A stretch of DNA of 43,878 nt from a virus. The position numbers were made by a program, and so were the translations under genes. Within the stretch, counting starts at the first letter, position 1; each line of letters opens with the position of its first letter. Location of the stretch: positions 1 to 43,878 of IMG/VR virus record IMGVR_UViG_3300024520_000147; one strand, 5' to 3'. This document shows positions 29,919 through 39,814 of this stretch, piece by piece. Under the pieces are notes generated by a model that saw only the letters and a program-made list of their open reading frames with translations, made no database searches and was not told the origin of the DNA.

Positions 29919-32390
29919 ATGCCCGACACCTCGCTGAAGCTCTCCAAGGGCCTTGTGACATCGAAGGACCCGACCCAACTCGCCAATGGTGAGTTGCAGC
30001 AGGCCACCGGAGTGTGGATGCGACCCGGGGACGGTGACCGCGTCTGGAAGATCGACGGGCGCACGCTGTTCGGTGACACCGGGTCTGGGTCCACGATCAA
30101 GGGCTTGCAACTCTGTCAGTTCGACGAGACTGGAGAGGACGGTTCGTCGGGTACGGACTACCTCGTGGCGTTCTCCGGGACTTCGATGTACGGGGCGTCC
30201 CCGGGGGATCATGGGACGTTCTCGGCGCTTGCTACGGGCCTCTCGTCGGACTCCATCGACTGGAGTTCCGCGCATCAGGACGGGAAGTGGTTCTTCACGA
30301 ATAAGCAGGACAACGTTCGTGTCCTCCAGCGTGACGGTACGGTGCGTATCGCTGGGATGCGAGCGCCGAGTAAGCCTACGTTTGAGGAGACGATCTCACT
30401 GGTCGCGTCCACAGTATATCCGACAGAGGTGGTCTACGACGGCTCTGAAAGCGATGAGAGCCTATTTGATGGCTTCCTTAACCACGAGTTAGCTTACGAC
30501 ACGGATGAAGAGACGGCCTCTGTCTCCATCCCAGTAGGCCACGACGGGATCAATTACACCACGTCGTATCGAGAGGCCACATGGGGAGGTTGGGACGCAG
30601 ATGTCACTGCCCCGACCAAGCGTATCCTGACGATCAAGTGGCGAGTGTCCGGTACGCCGATTTCGTCAGACTTGGTGGACTCGGCTGGTGATGGTACAGC
30701 CTTTGGAAGCGGTTTCGCAGTGGTCGCGCAGATCGAATATTCAGTCGATGCCGGGGTGACATGGAGCGACATCGTTGGCGAGCGAGGGACGCTTAAAGGA
30801 CTCATCACCAGGTCTCATGGCAGGGTGCAGATAGAAAAGCAAGAGATTGATGTAGATCCGACTGACGTTCTGCAAGTACGGTTCAGGCTGATCTATATCT
30901 ACTCAGCGCAGCAACCAGCAGTGATGAACATCTATTCGATTAAGGTCGTCGACGGTTCGGACGTTGAAGACTTCTCGCTCGAAGAAGACCTGCACTACGC
31001 GATAACAGAGTGGGACGAAGTCAATAGAATAGAGTCCGTGGCGTCGGAGACGCTCACGATACCCGCCGCTGTTCTCGTCAGCCAGAATGAACTCGTGCTG
31101 AATCTACCCGAGGCCACGAATTCAAACACGACCCACTTCAGGATCTATAGAACAGCAGAGGGTGGAAACAAGGACTTCCAACTTGGTCGCTTAGACCAGA
31201 CTCCGGTGTCAAATACCACATGGAGCGATCTATTCGAGACCCCAGCGACTACGCAACCGTCGCCGCTGATTCAGATGGTGCGGGTGGCTTCCTCGACCAC
31301 CCCGGGTGAGTTCGTCTACATACCACTGAACTCTCCTCCTCCTCCTCTTGAGTTCCTGTTGAGTTTCCAGGGCGCTCTCGTCGGAGGGTTCGGTCGGGCG
31401 CTGCACTATGCGGCTACGAGTCTCCCCGAATCGTGGCCCAACTGGAACATCATCGACGGGTTCAACTTCGAGGAGCATGACGAGCTTGTCGGTGGGACCG
31501 TAGTCGGGAGTTCGCTCCTACTGGGCGCTAGGGGTGTGATGATCGTACTCGACGATCTTCCCCGCTCCATCCAGGGCAACCTCGTGATCTCTGCGATCAA
31601 GACGCTCAAGGGCGCACCGGGGTGCGTGGGTCGCAAGGCCATCACCTCGTTCGCCATCGACGCAGAGCCTCTCGCCGCGTGGGTCTCCCCTCACGGCATC
31701 CACATCACCGATGGGCATACCACACGCAGGGTGTCAGACGACATCGACTGGTATTCGATGGTAGACCAGGCATCGCTATCCACCGCAGTCCTTGAATACG
31801 ACGAGCGCCGGCAGCTTCTTGTGTTCTCGTATGACGCGGATACCAACGGGTCGAACAACCGGTACATCCTGCTCCACTTCGGTCCAGAGCATCGGAAGGG
31901 CAGCGCGGGGACTCCCGGGATCACAGGGCCACACTACGGGAAGTTCGCGGACATCGCTGACGGGCTAGTGTCTTCCTCCCACAAGGTCTACTCGGGGTCT
32001 TCTGACGGGAACGTCTACCTCGAGTGGAGCGGCAAGCGAGACCCATCGAACTCCTACAACTCGAGCGGCACGCTGCCGTTCATCGTGAAGACCGGTCGGC
32101 AGTACATGCGCTACGCCGAGTCGAAGGTGTGGCGTGCTGGCCTGCGGCACACCGCGGTGACAGGCGGGTCCATTGAGGTGACGTGGGTCACCGGCAGGGA
32201 CGGTCACAACCCTCAGACGAAGACGTTCACGGTGCCGTTGGATGGTGCAGCGGAGCATACGTTCATCGTGAACCTCGGTGGGCAGTGGCATGAGGTGACG
32301 CTGACGCACACGGGCGAGGCTACGTTCGGGATCTCAGACTTCTGGTGGGAGGTTGATGAGCAGGGCAAGCCGGGTAAGGTCGTGACGTGA
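29919..32390 (+). CDS. large tail hub / stabilisation protein
   Basis: An 823-residue protein starting MPDTSLKLSKGLVTSKDPTQ. The N-terminal pattern, a short leader then LANGELQQATGVWMRPGDGD and FGDTGS, resembles P22 gp10 or T7 gp12-type tail proteins, which often start by listing a genome-exit nozzle domain rich in beta strands. The C-terminal third has beta-propeller-like repeats (PHGIHITDGHTTRRVSDDID, GKFADIADGLVSS). It probably forms the tail nozzle beneath the adaptor. Confidence 0.65.
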   Translation: MPDTSLKLSKGLVTSKDPTQLANGELQQATGVWMRPGDGDRVWKIDGRTLFGDTGSGSTIKGLQLCQFDETGEDGSSGTDYLVAFSGTSMYGASPGDHGTFSALATGLSSDSIDWSSAHQDGKWFFTNKQDNVRVLQRDGTVRIAGMRAPSKPTFEETISLVASTVYPTEVVYDGSESDESLFDGFLNHELAYDTDEETASVSIPVGHDGINYTTSYREATWGGWDADVTAPTKRILTIKWRVSGTPISSDLVDSAGDGTAFGSGFAVVAQIEYSVDAGVTWSDIVGERGTLKGLITRSHGRVQIEKQEIDVDPTDVLQVRFRLIYIYSAQQPAVMNIYSIKVVDGSDVEDFSLEEDLHYAITEWDEVNRIESVASETLTIPAAVLVSQNELVLNLPEATNSNTTHFRIYRTAEGGNKDFQLGRLDQTPVSNTTWSDLFETPATTQPSPLIQMVRVASSTTPGEFVYIPLNSPPPPLEFLLSFQGALVGGFGRALHYAATSLPESWPNWNIIDGFNFEEHDELVGGTVVGSSLLLGARGVMIVLDDLPRSIQGNLVISAIKTLKGAPGCVGRKAITSFAIDAEPLAAWVSPHGIHITDGHTTRRVSDDIDWYSMVDQASLSTAVLEYDERRQLLVFSYDADTNGSNNRYILLHFGPEHRKGSAGTPGITGPHYGKFADIADGLVSSSHKVYSGSSDGNVYLEWSGKRDPSNSYNSSGTLPFIVKTGRQYMRYAESKVWRAGLRHTAVTGGSIEVTWVTGRDGHNPQTKTFTVPLDGAAEHTFIVNLGGQWHEVTLTHTGEATFGISDFWWEVDEQGKPGKVVT

Positions 32391-33829
32391 GGAATGTCGG
32401 AGCAATCAAGGGAACCGCGGGGTTCGTTACTATGGAGGCGATCAGTCGTCTCCAACAGCGGATCGACGCACTTGATCGCGTGGTGAACTTGCTGATCCAG
32501 AACGGCGAGATTGTGATTCAGCACGATGCCATCATCGACACGGGTAGTCATGTCCATGTGGACATCGACACGCACATTGAGAACGATGCAATCCACTTCA
32601 CTGAGGGCACGGTTGACCACGACGCCATCCTGAACAACGGGACCAACAGTCACGCCCTAATCGACACCCACCTCGACGCTGGTGTCGCCGCTCACGATCA
32701 GATAGACCGTGCACTGCGAGCGTTCGACGGTGCCATCGTTGAGACCATCGAGATCAGCGTCACTGCCGTGGGTGCCGTGACCACGTTCACACTCGAAGAC
32801 GACGCCTCCAGCGGAACGCTCACGGTGCTGTTCGCTGGGGTTGAATACACGATAGCGGAGCCTGCGACGAGAGTCTTGATCGCGGGTACGGATGCTGTGC
32901 CTGTGCTGAACTACGTGTACATCACCGAGTCGGGTGGTGTCCTGACGCTCGATAGAAGCACGTCATGGCCTGCGACGGCGCACGCTCCGATTGCTACGGT
33001 GCTGTGCCAGTCTTCCACGGGCAGCACGAGCAGCATCGACACGGTGGGCGCGTACAAGGTTCATGCGTGGACGGATCACCTGAACAAGTCCACCGAGAAT
33101 GGTCACATCCAGCACATCAACCGGAAGATCCGTCAGGCCCATGCGGACTGGGAGAGCGGGGTCGCCGCGGGTGACATCGGCAGCGACGACATCATCGTCG
33201 CGGGTGGATACGTCTATCAGATGCACTCTCACGCGATGCCTGCGTTGACGGTGTCCACTCATGGCGCGTGGGTGGTCAACGATCCCGACGCGGCCTACAC
33301 GAAGATCTCAGGCACCTCTCCTGGTCCCTTGCAGAGCATTGACAAACTCAGCGATGGGACGCCTATAGGGACGAACAAGTACATCAATCTGGTGCTATGG
33401 GGTTGCGTGAGCGAGGCCACTGCTGATTGCAAGTTGTTCTTCAACGTGCCTGACACGCAGTACAATAACCTCGCGGATGCGACTGCGGATGCTTCGCGGA
33501 GTTCTGACTACTCGATCTCGACAGACTTTCGCGGATGCGGGTTCCTGATTGCCAAGTACATCACCAAGTACAACGGCACGAGCCATGCTCAACAGACCAA
33601 GACCGATTTGCGGGGTCTGTTCCCGGCGACATCCCCGGGTGGGTCAGCAGCGGGCACGCCTACGTTCCTGACTGTATCTGCTGCTGCTCGTCCGACTGCG
33701 AGTGATTATTCGCATGGTCAGCCAATCATCTGGCGTAACACCTCAGATGACAGTGAGGAGCTTCTTGTGTGCATGTCTACGGACGATGAGGCTACGTTGC
33801 AGTGGATGCTGCTTGGGAGTCCGTCATGA
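32387..33829 (+). CDS. tail fibre protein
   Basis: A 480-residue protein from a GTG start overlapping the previous TGA (GTGA). After an N-terminal coiled coil (AISRLQQRIDALDRVVNLLI), a histidine-rich repeat HDAIIDTGSHVHVDIDTHIE, then IDTHLDAGVAAHDQID, is typical of trimeric phage fibre shafts. The C-terminal half is beta-rich (HSHAMPALTVSTHGAWVV and further strands), probably the receptor-binding part. Confidence 0.7.
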   Translation: MRNVGAIKGTAGFVTMEAISRLQQRIDALDRVVNLLIQNGEIVIQHDAIIDTGSHVHVDIDTHIENDAIHFTEGTVDHDAILNNGTNSHALIDTHLDAGVAAHDQIDRALRAFDGAIVETIEISVTAVGAVTTFTLEDDASSGTLTVLFAGVEYTIAEPATRVLIAGTDAVPVLNYVYITESGGVLTLDRSTSWPATAHAPIATVLCQSSTGSTSSIDTVGAYKVHAWTDHLNKSTENGHIQHINRKIRQAHADWESGVAAGDIGSDDIIVAGGYVYQMHSHAMPALTVSTHGAWVVNDPDAAYTKISGTSPGPLQSIDKLSDGTPIGTNKYINLVLWGCVSEATADCKLFFNVPDTQYNNLADATADASRSSDYSISTDFRGCGFLIAKYITKYNGTSHAQQTKTDLRGLFPATSPGGSAAGTPTFLTVSAAARPTASDYSHGQPIIWRNTSDDSEELLVCMSTDDEATLQWMLLGSPS

Positions 33830-34536
33830 GGAACAGATGGGTCTGGGTTCTGATTGCGGTCCTCGCGGTGGTGCTGACCGTTCAGGCCGGGGTGTGGGGT
33901 CTCAAGTACGCCAATCAGATGTTGATCTCTGCTGACGATGCCATCGACGAGACCTACGATGCGGACTACGACGACCTCATCGTGGAGTGCGATTCCGGGA
34001 ACTGCGGCATCTCCGTGCAAAGCGATGCCCAGACTGGGATGTACTTCATGTACGGCGACGGCAGCACGGACTACGCGACATTCACGCAGACGAACGACAA
34101 CTGGGATTCCTACATTGGTACGGGTGGCGGGTCTTCGTTCAACTGGAGCGTGGACACCACTGCCGACGTGTTTACTCTCGGTGCGTCGATCGTCAACATG
34201 GCGACTTCATTTCAGGCGACTCTTGGAGGTGTGTTCACCAACGGGATTCAGATTGACGATGGTGCGACGAACGCATACAGGATCAAGGCCACCGGTACTA
34301 CGACCGGGAACCTCATGTACGAGATCGACGATAGCGGTGTCCATCATTTCGCGAACGGATCTGGTGGGTCCTACGATGTCGAACTGAAGAGGAACGCTGC
34401 TGGATCGTTGTCGCTACAGAATCCGGGTGGAAACACGTCACTGATCGTAATGGAAGACACCGCTGGAGCCTGCTGGAGTTGCGGGCCTGCCGTGTCTACG
34501 GGGACATTCACATGCGCCACTATCACTTGCCCTTGA
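33826..34536 (+). CDS. membrane-anchored fibre-like protein
   Basis: A 236-residue protein with a signal-anchor (NRWVWVLIAVLAVVLTVQAG, about residues 3-22) followed by a beta-rich, Gly/Thr/Asp-rich domain like phage fibre tips (NAYRIKATGTTTGNLMYEID). It ends with a cysteine cluster CWSCG...CATITCP. The ATG at 33826 overlaps the fibre stop. A hydrophobic N-terminus is unexpected for a fibre. It could be displayed at the host envelope or be a secreted decoy. Function unknown. Confidence 0.6.
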   Translation: MRNRWVWVLIAVLAVVLTVQAGVWGLKYANQMLISADDAIDETYDADYDDLIVECDSGNCGISVQSDAQTGMYFMYGDGSTDYATFTQTNDNWDSYIGTGGGSSFNWSVDTTADVFTLGASIVNMATSFQATLGGVFTNGIQIDDGATNAYRIKATGTTTGNLMYEIDDSGVHHFANGSGGSYDVELKRNAAGSLSLQNPGGNTSLIVMEDTAGACWSCGPAVSTGTFTCATITCP

Positions 34537-34919
34537 TCGCGTTTCTCTGCCTGCTGCTTGCCTGCGCCCCTGCGTTGCCGGGCACTTATCTGGTCCTGAA
34601 GCACCACGACTTCAGCATGGACGACGTGGACGACAACCCCGGTCTGTCGAGGCAGTTGAGCAAGTGCGCGAACCCGCCCGCAGCCCTAGTGGAGAAGTTC
34701 AGAGCGGGTAAGGTCAAGCGCATCAAGTGCAAGACCAAAGAAGACCCGTTCACATCTGCGCTGTACTTGTTCAGTGAGTGCTACCTCGCAGCCATCGCAG
34801 TCAACGATACGTTCGCAACCGGGGCTGACAGCGTGGTGATGAGATTCTCCAAGGGCAGTGCGTGTGAGTTCTCTGTGAACGGGAACTTCATCATTCAAGT
34901 GAAAGAGAAGGAGGACTGA
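34512..34919 (+). CDS. predicted lipoprotein
   Basis: A 135-residue protein with a lipoprotein signal: MRHYHLPLIAFLCLLLACAP, lipobox L-L-A-C with C18 as the lipidated residue. The mature part is mixed with four more cysteines (CANP, KCK, ECY, CEF). GGGGAC precedes the ATG at 34512, which overlaps the previous gene. Phage lipoproteins often block superinfection at the outer membrane (Cor/Llp type). That role is possible here but unproven. Confidence 0.65.
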   Translation: MRHYHLPLIAFLCLLLACAPALPGTYLVLKHHDFSMDDVDDNPGLSRQLSKCANPPAALVEKFRAGKVKRIKCKTKEDPFTSALYLFSECYLAAIAVNDTFATGADSVVMRFSKGSACEFSVNGNFIIQVKEKED

Positions 34920-34920
34920 C

Positions 34921-35667
34921 ATGCCACAGGACATCTTCGGACGGGGCGCGGCCCCGACTCAGCCCTCCTTCGGTCCTGCTCCGCGTCCGGTGGACCCGGG
35001 GAAGACTCCGACTGCACCGGGAGGTGGGAGGCAGGGGACAGATGGCGCTGGTGCCATAATTGGTTTGTTCGCTCAAGTGATCGGGGACAAACTGATGAAC
35101 CAGGGGAAGAACGACGTCGAAGCCCCCACTAATCTGTTCGATACGTGGCAGGCTCGAGAGGGCCACGGGACGGCGCTGAACAGTCTGAAGGCATTGATCG
35201 ACAGGGATGGTCGTTTGCCGCCCCAGCACACGAATCTGCAATTGACGGACGTGGACCGCTCCACCGAAGCGGGCATCGCCGGTGTTCAAGATCTGATGGG
35301 TCGCCTCGGTCTGACGAACTCAGGGTTGAGTGCGGCGCTCCAAACGGCCACTCAGCATGGTGGGGCCATGAACCGCACTCGCACCATCGCCGCAGAGCAG
35401 CAGGCGCAGACTGACCGTCACGCTCGCAATCTTCAGTTGATGGCGCAGTTGTTGGGCCTGAGCAATGCGGACAACATGAACACCCAGAACCTCTCGTTGC
35501 AGGCCCAGCTTGCTAACCAGCAGCAGGGCAATACTGAGCAATCGGCGTTCCTACAGTCGCTTTCGTTGGCTCCGGAACTGTTCAAGGGTGGTGGGTCTTC
35601 GGGTTCTTCCGGCAACGCGGCTCAAAGCACATTGGACCAGAGCGGATGGGGGAGGACTTGGGCATGA
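34921..35667 (+). CDS. internal virion protein-like, small
   Basis: A 248-residue protein. Residues 1-45 are Pro/Gly-rich. Then come a hydrophobic GAIIGLFAQVIGDKLMN and long Gln/Ala/Asn-rich helices (IAAEQQAQTDRHARNLQLMA, LQAQLANQQQGNTEQSAFLQ) and a Gly/Ser tail. This fits the small ejected proteins of podoviruses (T7 gp14 or P22 gp7 class). AAGGAGG lies before the ATG at 34921. Confidence 0.6.
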   Translation: MPQDIFGRGAAPTQPSFGPAPRPVDPGKTPTAPGGGRQGTDGAGAIIGLFAQVIGDKLMNQGKNDVEAPTNLFDTWQAREGHGTALNSLKALIDRDGRLPPQHTNLQLTDVDRSTEAGIAGVQDLMGRLGLTNSGLSAALQTATQHGGAMNRTRTIAAEQQAQTDRHARNLQLMAQLLGLSNADNMNTQNLSLQAQLANQQQGNTEQSAFLQSLSLAPELFKGGGSSGSSGNAAQSTLDQSGWGRTWA

Positions 35668-36644
35668 ACCCGCTAGACCAACTGATGAACCCGGGCCTTG
35701 ACCCGCTACAGATGATCCTCCAGAGCGCCGCACGGGGGTCTCAGGCCCCCGTACAACCCCCTCAGAGCGCCCTGGAGGCCCTGTTGGCTCAGGGACGGCC
35801 AGACCTGCCCGATGTCCAGCCGGAGGCGATCTCGACGAAGGAGCGCGTCCTGACGACCATCTCGGACATGCTACGGACCTACGGGAAGGCCATGGTGCGT
35901 CAACCGGTGGGCAAGTCTCAGTTGGCTGCTCTGCGTGAGTTGCGTCAGCAGCAGGCCGACAAGGAGACGGAGCGTCAGACTCGCCGGCAGGACCAGGACT
36001 TCCGTTACGACGTTCTCGGGGCGCAGGCTACGGATGCGAGAACGGCGCGGGAGGTTGGCAGGGAAGCGAGGAAGGCGGAAATCAAGGGCAAGCAGGAGCA
36101 TGAGACTTCTGAGCGTGAGGCGAGCGAGAAGGCCCGTGAGCGGTACGGGTCACTCTCTATCAAACAGCAGGAAGAGTCCTCTGCGAGGCTCGCGGCCTCT
36201 GATCGGTCTTGGCGTGAGTACATGGCTGGACTCCCGTCAGAGGAGATGCGAACCGCTGCGGGGCAGAGGGTCCAGGGCCTAAGAGAGATGGTAGCGACTC
36301 AGTTCCCGGATAGAGTAGAGGAGCGGCTCGCTCAGGGGGATTCTCCGGCATCCATACGAGAGTCTTTCATGAAGGAGCTGTCTGTCTTCGCAACAACGCC
36401 GGAAGAACTGGCTGCGGTAAAGGCAGTGTTCGATATGTTCGTCGAACCGATTCTCGTCAAGGCCGGGCAACCAGAGGCCGGTCTGGCCGGATCCGCTCCC
36501 GCGTGGATGGTCGCTTCCTACAACAAAATACGAGACGCGCACATCGGGGATGTTGTCGTTGACACAGTCAAGGACTTGTTCGGAAGATCGAAGGACAAGG
36601 CACAGAACACCATCCCACTCGGTCCAATCGGTGGCGGCAGGTAA
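35664..36644 (+). CDS. internal virion protein-like, coiled coil
   Basis: A 326-residue protein starting MNPLDQLMNPGLDPLQMILQ with GGAGGAC upstream. Residues 95-180 are a very charged Arg/Glu/Gln coiled coil (RELRQQQADKETERQTRRQD, EHETSEREASEKARERYG). A helical C-terminal domain follows. It lies between two other ejection-type proteins and probably travels with the DNA into the cell. No enzyme motif seen. Confidence 0.6.
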   Translation: MNPLDQLMNPGLDPLQMILQSAARGSQAPVQPPQSALEALLAQGRPDLPDVQPEAISTKERVLTTISDMLRTYGKAMVRQPVGKSQLAALRELRQQQADKETERQTRRQDQDFRYDVLGAQATDARTAREVGREARKAEIKGKQEHETSEREASEKARERYGSLSIKQQEESSARLAASDRSWREYMAGLPSEEMRTAAGQRVQGLREMVATQFPDRVEERLAQGDSPASIRESFMKELSVFATTPEELAAVKAVFDMFVEPILVKAGQPEAGLAGSAPAWMVASYNKIRDAHIGDVVVDTVKDLFGRSKDKAQNTIPLGPIGGGR

Positions 36645-36650
36645 CCCGAT

Positions 36651-37094
36651 ATGGGCATCCTCGCGGAACTGGTTCAGGAGAACGGCGGTCTGCTACGCGC
36701 ACGCACCGCGACTGACCCCGCACGCCTCGGCGCAGAGGTCCAAGCCCTCGAAGCACTCCAGATGCAGACCGGGGCACCCGCTGTCGATCAGGACACCCCG
36801 GGTCTCGGTCGGAAACTCATCGACCTGATCTCTCGCCCGAACTACATGGCCGCGGGGATCTTCGAAGAGATCATGGAGGGCACCCCCGAGGAGTCCCTTG
36901 GCAGAGCCTTCCGCGAACTCTTCTCCGGGGTCGGCGGCATCCAGGGCGACAAGGAAGCCTTTGCGGAGTCCTCGAGCAGCAGGGCGTGGGCAAGCTCGGC
37001 AGTGTTCATGTGCCCATCGTCAGCAACTACCTCGGGGAGTTCACGGGCCGCGGTGCGCTCGGGTTGGGGATGGACATCTTCTTCGATCCGCTGA
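36651..37094 (+). CDS. N-terminal part of large internal virion protein, frame lost near 36968
   Basis: A frame of 147 residues whose first 107 or so (MGILAELVQENGGLLRARTA ... GRKLIDLISRPNYMAAGIFE) read as a normal internal virion protein N-terminus. The last 40 turn into Ser/Arg-rich sequence in the wrong frame. At 36963-36985 the -1 frame continues smoothly as VLEQQGVGKLGSVHVPIVSN. One extra base around 36968 would join it to the next frame as a single 1054-residue protein ending at 39814. Confidence 0.65.
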   Translation: MGILAELVQENGGLLRARTATDPARLGAEVQALEALQMQTGAPAVDQDTPGLGRKLIDLISRPNYMAAGIFEEIMEGTPEESLGRAFRELFSGVGGIQGDKEAFAESSSSRAWASSAVFMCPSSATTSGSSRAAVRSGWGWTSSSIR

Positions 37095-39814
37095 CGTACC
37101 TCGGTGGGGCGGGTGCTGCGAGGTCGGTGCTGACGAAGGCCGGCGGGAAGGCTGTCCGCAAGAAAGTCTCCAAGATGGCGATGAAGCGGTACAGCGCCGA
37201 GGTCGCCAAGAGTCTCCCGAAGAACGCCACGCCTGAAGTCCGTGACGCCATCGTCAAGAAGGCTGACCAGTGGCTTGAGGATGCTGTCGAGGCTGGCGGG
37301 TCTGAGTGGCTCGAGCAGGGCGGGATCTACTGGATGGGCCGCCGGGTCGCGGGCAGCCCGATCAAGGCCATCGTCAACTCCGGGTTGAGTAACAAGATCC
37401 ACCAGCGGTTGCTGAAGACTGCCACGGGCAGGGCGACTCTCGGCGTAGGGCAGAGCATCAAGGAGTCGGCAGATCGCGTCGGTGAGATGTTCGGGAACAT
37501 GTTCGTCCCCGGGTTCGGCGCACGCAATCTTCCTGACTTCATGCGTTCCCGCAAGGACATGCTCAACGCTGCCGCGGTGCGACGTGACACGGTGTATACC
37601 GTCCTCGAGGACATTGGCCTGCACAAGATCCCTGAGAAGGACTGGAAGAAGTTCACCACCGCCATCGACGAGGGGAAGATCGGCACACTCTCGGAGCCGT
37701 ATCAGGCGATGGCTCGTGAGGTGGAAAAGCTCAACAAGAAGATGTTCGGTGACGAAGTCAAGATGGACGTGATGAACCCCGCGTCCTTCCGGACGAACTA
37801 CATCCCGCACTTCTACGAGATGCGCCACGAGGAGATGGAAGCGGCCCTCATGGCGCACCGTGCGCGTAAGGCTGCGAAGGGCACCATCACCCGTCACTCT
37901 GAGGAGCGTGTGTTCAACACGTTCAAGGAGGCTCTCGAGCACAACAAGGCTCACCCGGAGCTTCCGCAGTTCAACCCGATATGGGACCCGCACGAGTTGA
38001 TGCGCCGTCGCCTCGACGCTCACGTTGACCTGACGACATGGAAGCCTTGGATCAAGCGGCTCGAGGCGCAGTACGGGACTAAGGGACGATTGAACCCGCT
38101 CGGCTTCGACCCCGAGGAAGCCTTCGATCTGGGTATGCGTCAGCCCGAACTCGCTCTCGTCGAGACCGAGGCCATCGCAGACGCGATCAAGACAGGCAAG
38201 GACGCATCGAAGAGCCTGATGAAGCGGTTCTCCCCTGAAGGGAAGCAGGCGTACCTGTCAGCAAGGCTGCGGAATGCGAAGTCACCTCGAGAGGCACTTG
38301 AGATCCTTGACACGTACAAGGATTACGACCAGTTCCTCCCGAAGCAGAAGATACCCTTCGGGACGAAGGCTCCGGATGGTTCGGACTACGTCCCGTGGAA
38401 GCTCCCGCGCAGTAAGCAGACCTACGAGTTGCCGCAGACCCTCGCGGATCACCTCACCAGCATGGACCGTAGCCTGTTCACCGACCCAGACGTGAAGGGT
38501 CTACTGAAAGCCTACGACATGATCACGAACGCCTTCAAGGCTGGCGTCACGATCTTCTTCCCTGCGTTCCACTTCAGGAACGCATACTCAAACGTCGCAC
38601 AGGCATTCACCGACATTGGCATCGAAGCACTCAACCCGAAGTCCTATGCGGAGGCGGCATCCATCCTCGCGGGCTACCACACTGGCCTCAAGAAGACGCT
38701 CTCCAGGCAGGGGCGAGAGATCGTAGAGACCGGGGTCTTCAAGACGAAGTCAGGACTCGAGTACTCATTCGACGAGATCCGCGTCATGCTGAAGCAGCAC
38801 GGGATCTACGTCGATGGCAACGACATGCTGGAGTACGCGGGGAAGAAGCGTAGCCGACTCGGCCAGAAGATCACCAAGGTGCCACGCACTGTCGGTGGGG
38901 TCATCGAGAACGAGTCGCGCACTCAACTGTTCTTGACCCACCTACGCAGAGGGCTTTCCCCCGAGGACGCCGCGGAGCGGGTGAACAAGGTTCTGTTCGA
39001 CTACCGCGACGGGATGACCAACTTCGAGCGCACGTACATGCGTCGTGCGTTTCCGTTCTACCTCTGGACGAGTCGTAACTTTGCGTTGCAGTTGAACGTG
39101 CTAAGGACTACCCCGGGGCGGGCGGCGAACATCATCAAGCCGATCCGTGGCCGCCACCAAGAGAACGAAGAGATGACCTCGTGGGAGGCCGGTGCGCTGA
39201 AGATGCGCCTCGACGGCGATGGTCGCACTGTGCGGATGATCACCGGGGTGGACGTGCCGATACGCAACCTTGATCTGCTGTGGCAGGGCGGGTTGAAGAA
39301 GTCGATACGCGGCATCATGGGTATGGTCAACCCGCTCGTTAAGGCCCCTATTGAGGTCGCCACGGGCACGAACCTATTCCTGGGCAGGCCACTGGGGCGC
39401 AAGCAGTCGGAGTCCGTGGGGCGTGCGATAGAGTCCATGGGCAATCCTGCCGCGCCTTTGCGTAAGTGGCTGATGTACGCGAAGCGGTACGACGACGCGG
39501 GTCGCCCGCGATACTCCTTTGACGGGGAGAGGTTCTATCTGTTGTTCCAGTCGTGGATGTTCTCGAGAGTGGTCTCCACCACTGACCGTCAGTTCCGGGA
39601 GTACATGGACGACAGTGCGATTGCCGGCGGGCTGCTCGACTTCATGACGGGCTTGCGGTTGAAAGAGATGAACATGGCCGAGGAGCATGTAAAGAAGACT
39701 CGCGAGCGCATTGGTCAGTTGAAGCGTTCGCTGGTCAGGCGTGGTGTGGGTTACGAGTTCCAGAAGCAGGTCATCCCCAACGAAGAGAAACTTTCACAGT
39801 TGGAGTTACGATGA
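36986..39814 (+). CDS. large internal virion protein, main part
   Basis: 942 residues from a GTG inside the frame, without a ribosome site, so probably not an independent start. It includes ALGLGMDIFFDPLTYLGGAG, a motif seen in large ejection proteins of podoviruses, many amphipathic helices, and a C-terminal region rich in Lys and Arg (AEEHVKKTRERIGQLKRSLV). Such proteins form a channel across the envelope during DNA entry. The upstream frame supplies the true N-terminus if the frameshift is an error or is bypassed. Confidence 0.7.
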   Translation: MGKLGSVHVPIVSNYLGEFTGRGALGLGMDIFFDPLTYLGGAGAARSVLTKAGGKAVRKKVSKMAMKRYSAEVAKSLPKNATPEVRDAIVKKADQWLEDAVEAGGSEWLEQGGIYWMGRRVAGSPIKAIVNSGLSNKIHQRLLKTATGRATLGVGQSIKESADRVGEMFGNMFVPGFGARNLPDFMRSRKDMLNAAAVRRDTVYTVLEDIGLHKIPEKDWKKFTTAIDEGKIGTLSEPYQAMAREVEKLNKKMFGDEVKMDVMNPASFRTNYIPHFYEMRHEEMEAALMAHRARKAAKGTITRHSEERVFNTFKEALEHNKAHPELPQFNPIWDPHELMRRRLDAHVDLTTWKPWIKRLEAQYGTKGRLNPLGFDPEEAFDLGMRQPELALVETEAIADAIKTGKDASKSLMKRFSPEGKQAYLSARLRNAKSPREALEILDTYKDYDQFLPKQKIPFGTKAPDGSDYVPWKLPRSKQTYELPQTLADHLTSMDRSLFTDPDVKGLLKAYDMITNAFKAGVTIFFPAFHFRNAYSNVAQAFTDIGIEALNPKSYAEAASILAGYHTGLKKTLSRQGREIVETGVFKTKSGLEYSFDEIRVMLKQHGIYVDGNDMLEYAGKKRSRLGQKITKVPRTVGGVIENESRTQLFLTHLRRGLSPEDAAERVNKVLFDYRDGMTNFERTYMRRAFPFYLWTSRNFALQLNVLRTTPGRAANIIKPIRGRHQENEEMTSWEAGALKMRLDGDGRTVRMITGVDVPIRNLDLLWQGGLKKSIRGIMGMVNPLVKAPIEVATGTNLFLGRPLGRKQSESVGRAIESMGNPAAPLRKWLMYAKRYDDAGRPRYSFDGERFYLLFQSWMFSRVVSTTDRQFREYMDDSAIAGGLLDFMTGLRLKEMNMAEEHVKKTRERIGQLKRSLVRRGVGYEFQKQVIPNEEKLSQLELR

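Noticed and set aside
36960-36990. Programmed ribosomal frameshift
   Set aside because: No X XXY YYZ slippery sequence or nearby strong pseudoknot is visible; a one-base indel is simpler.
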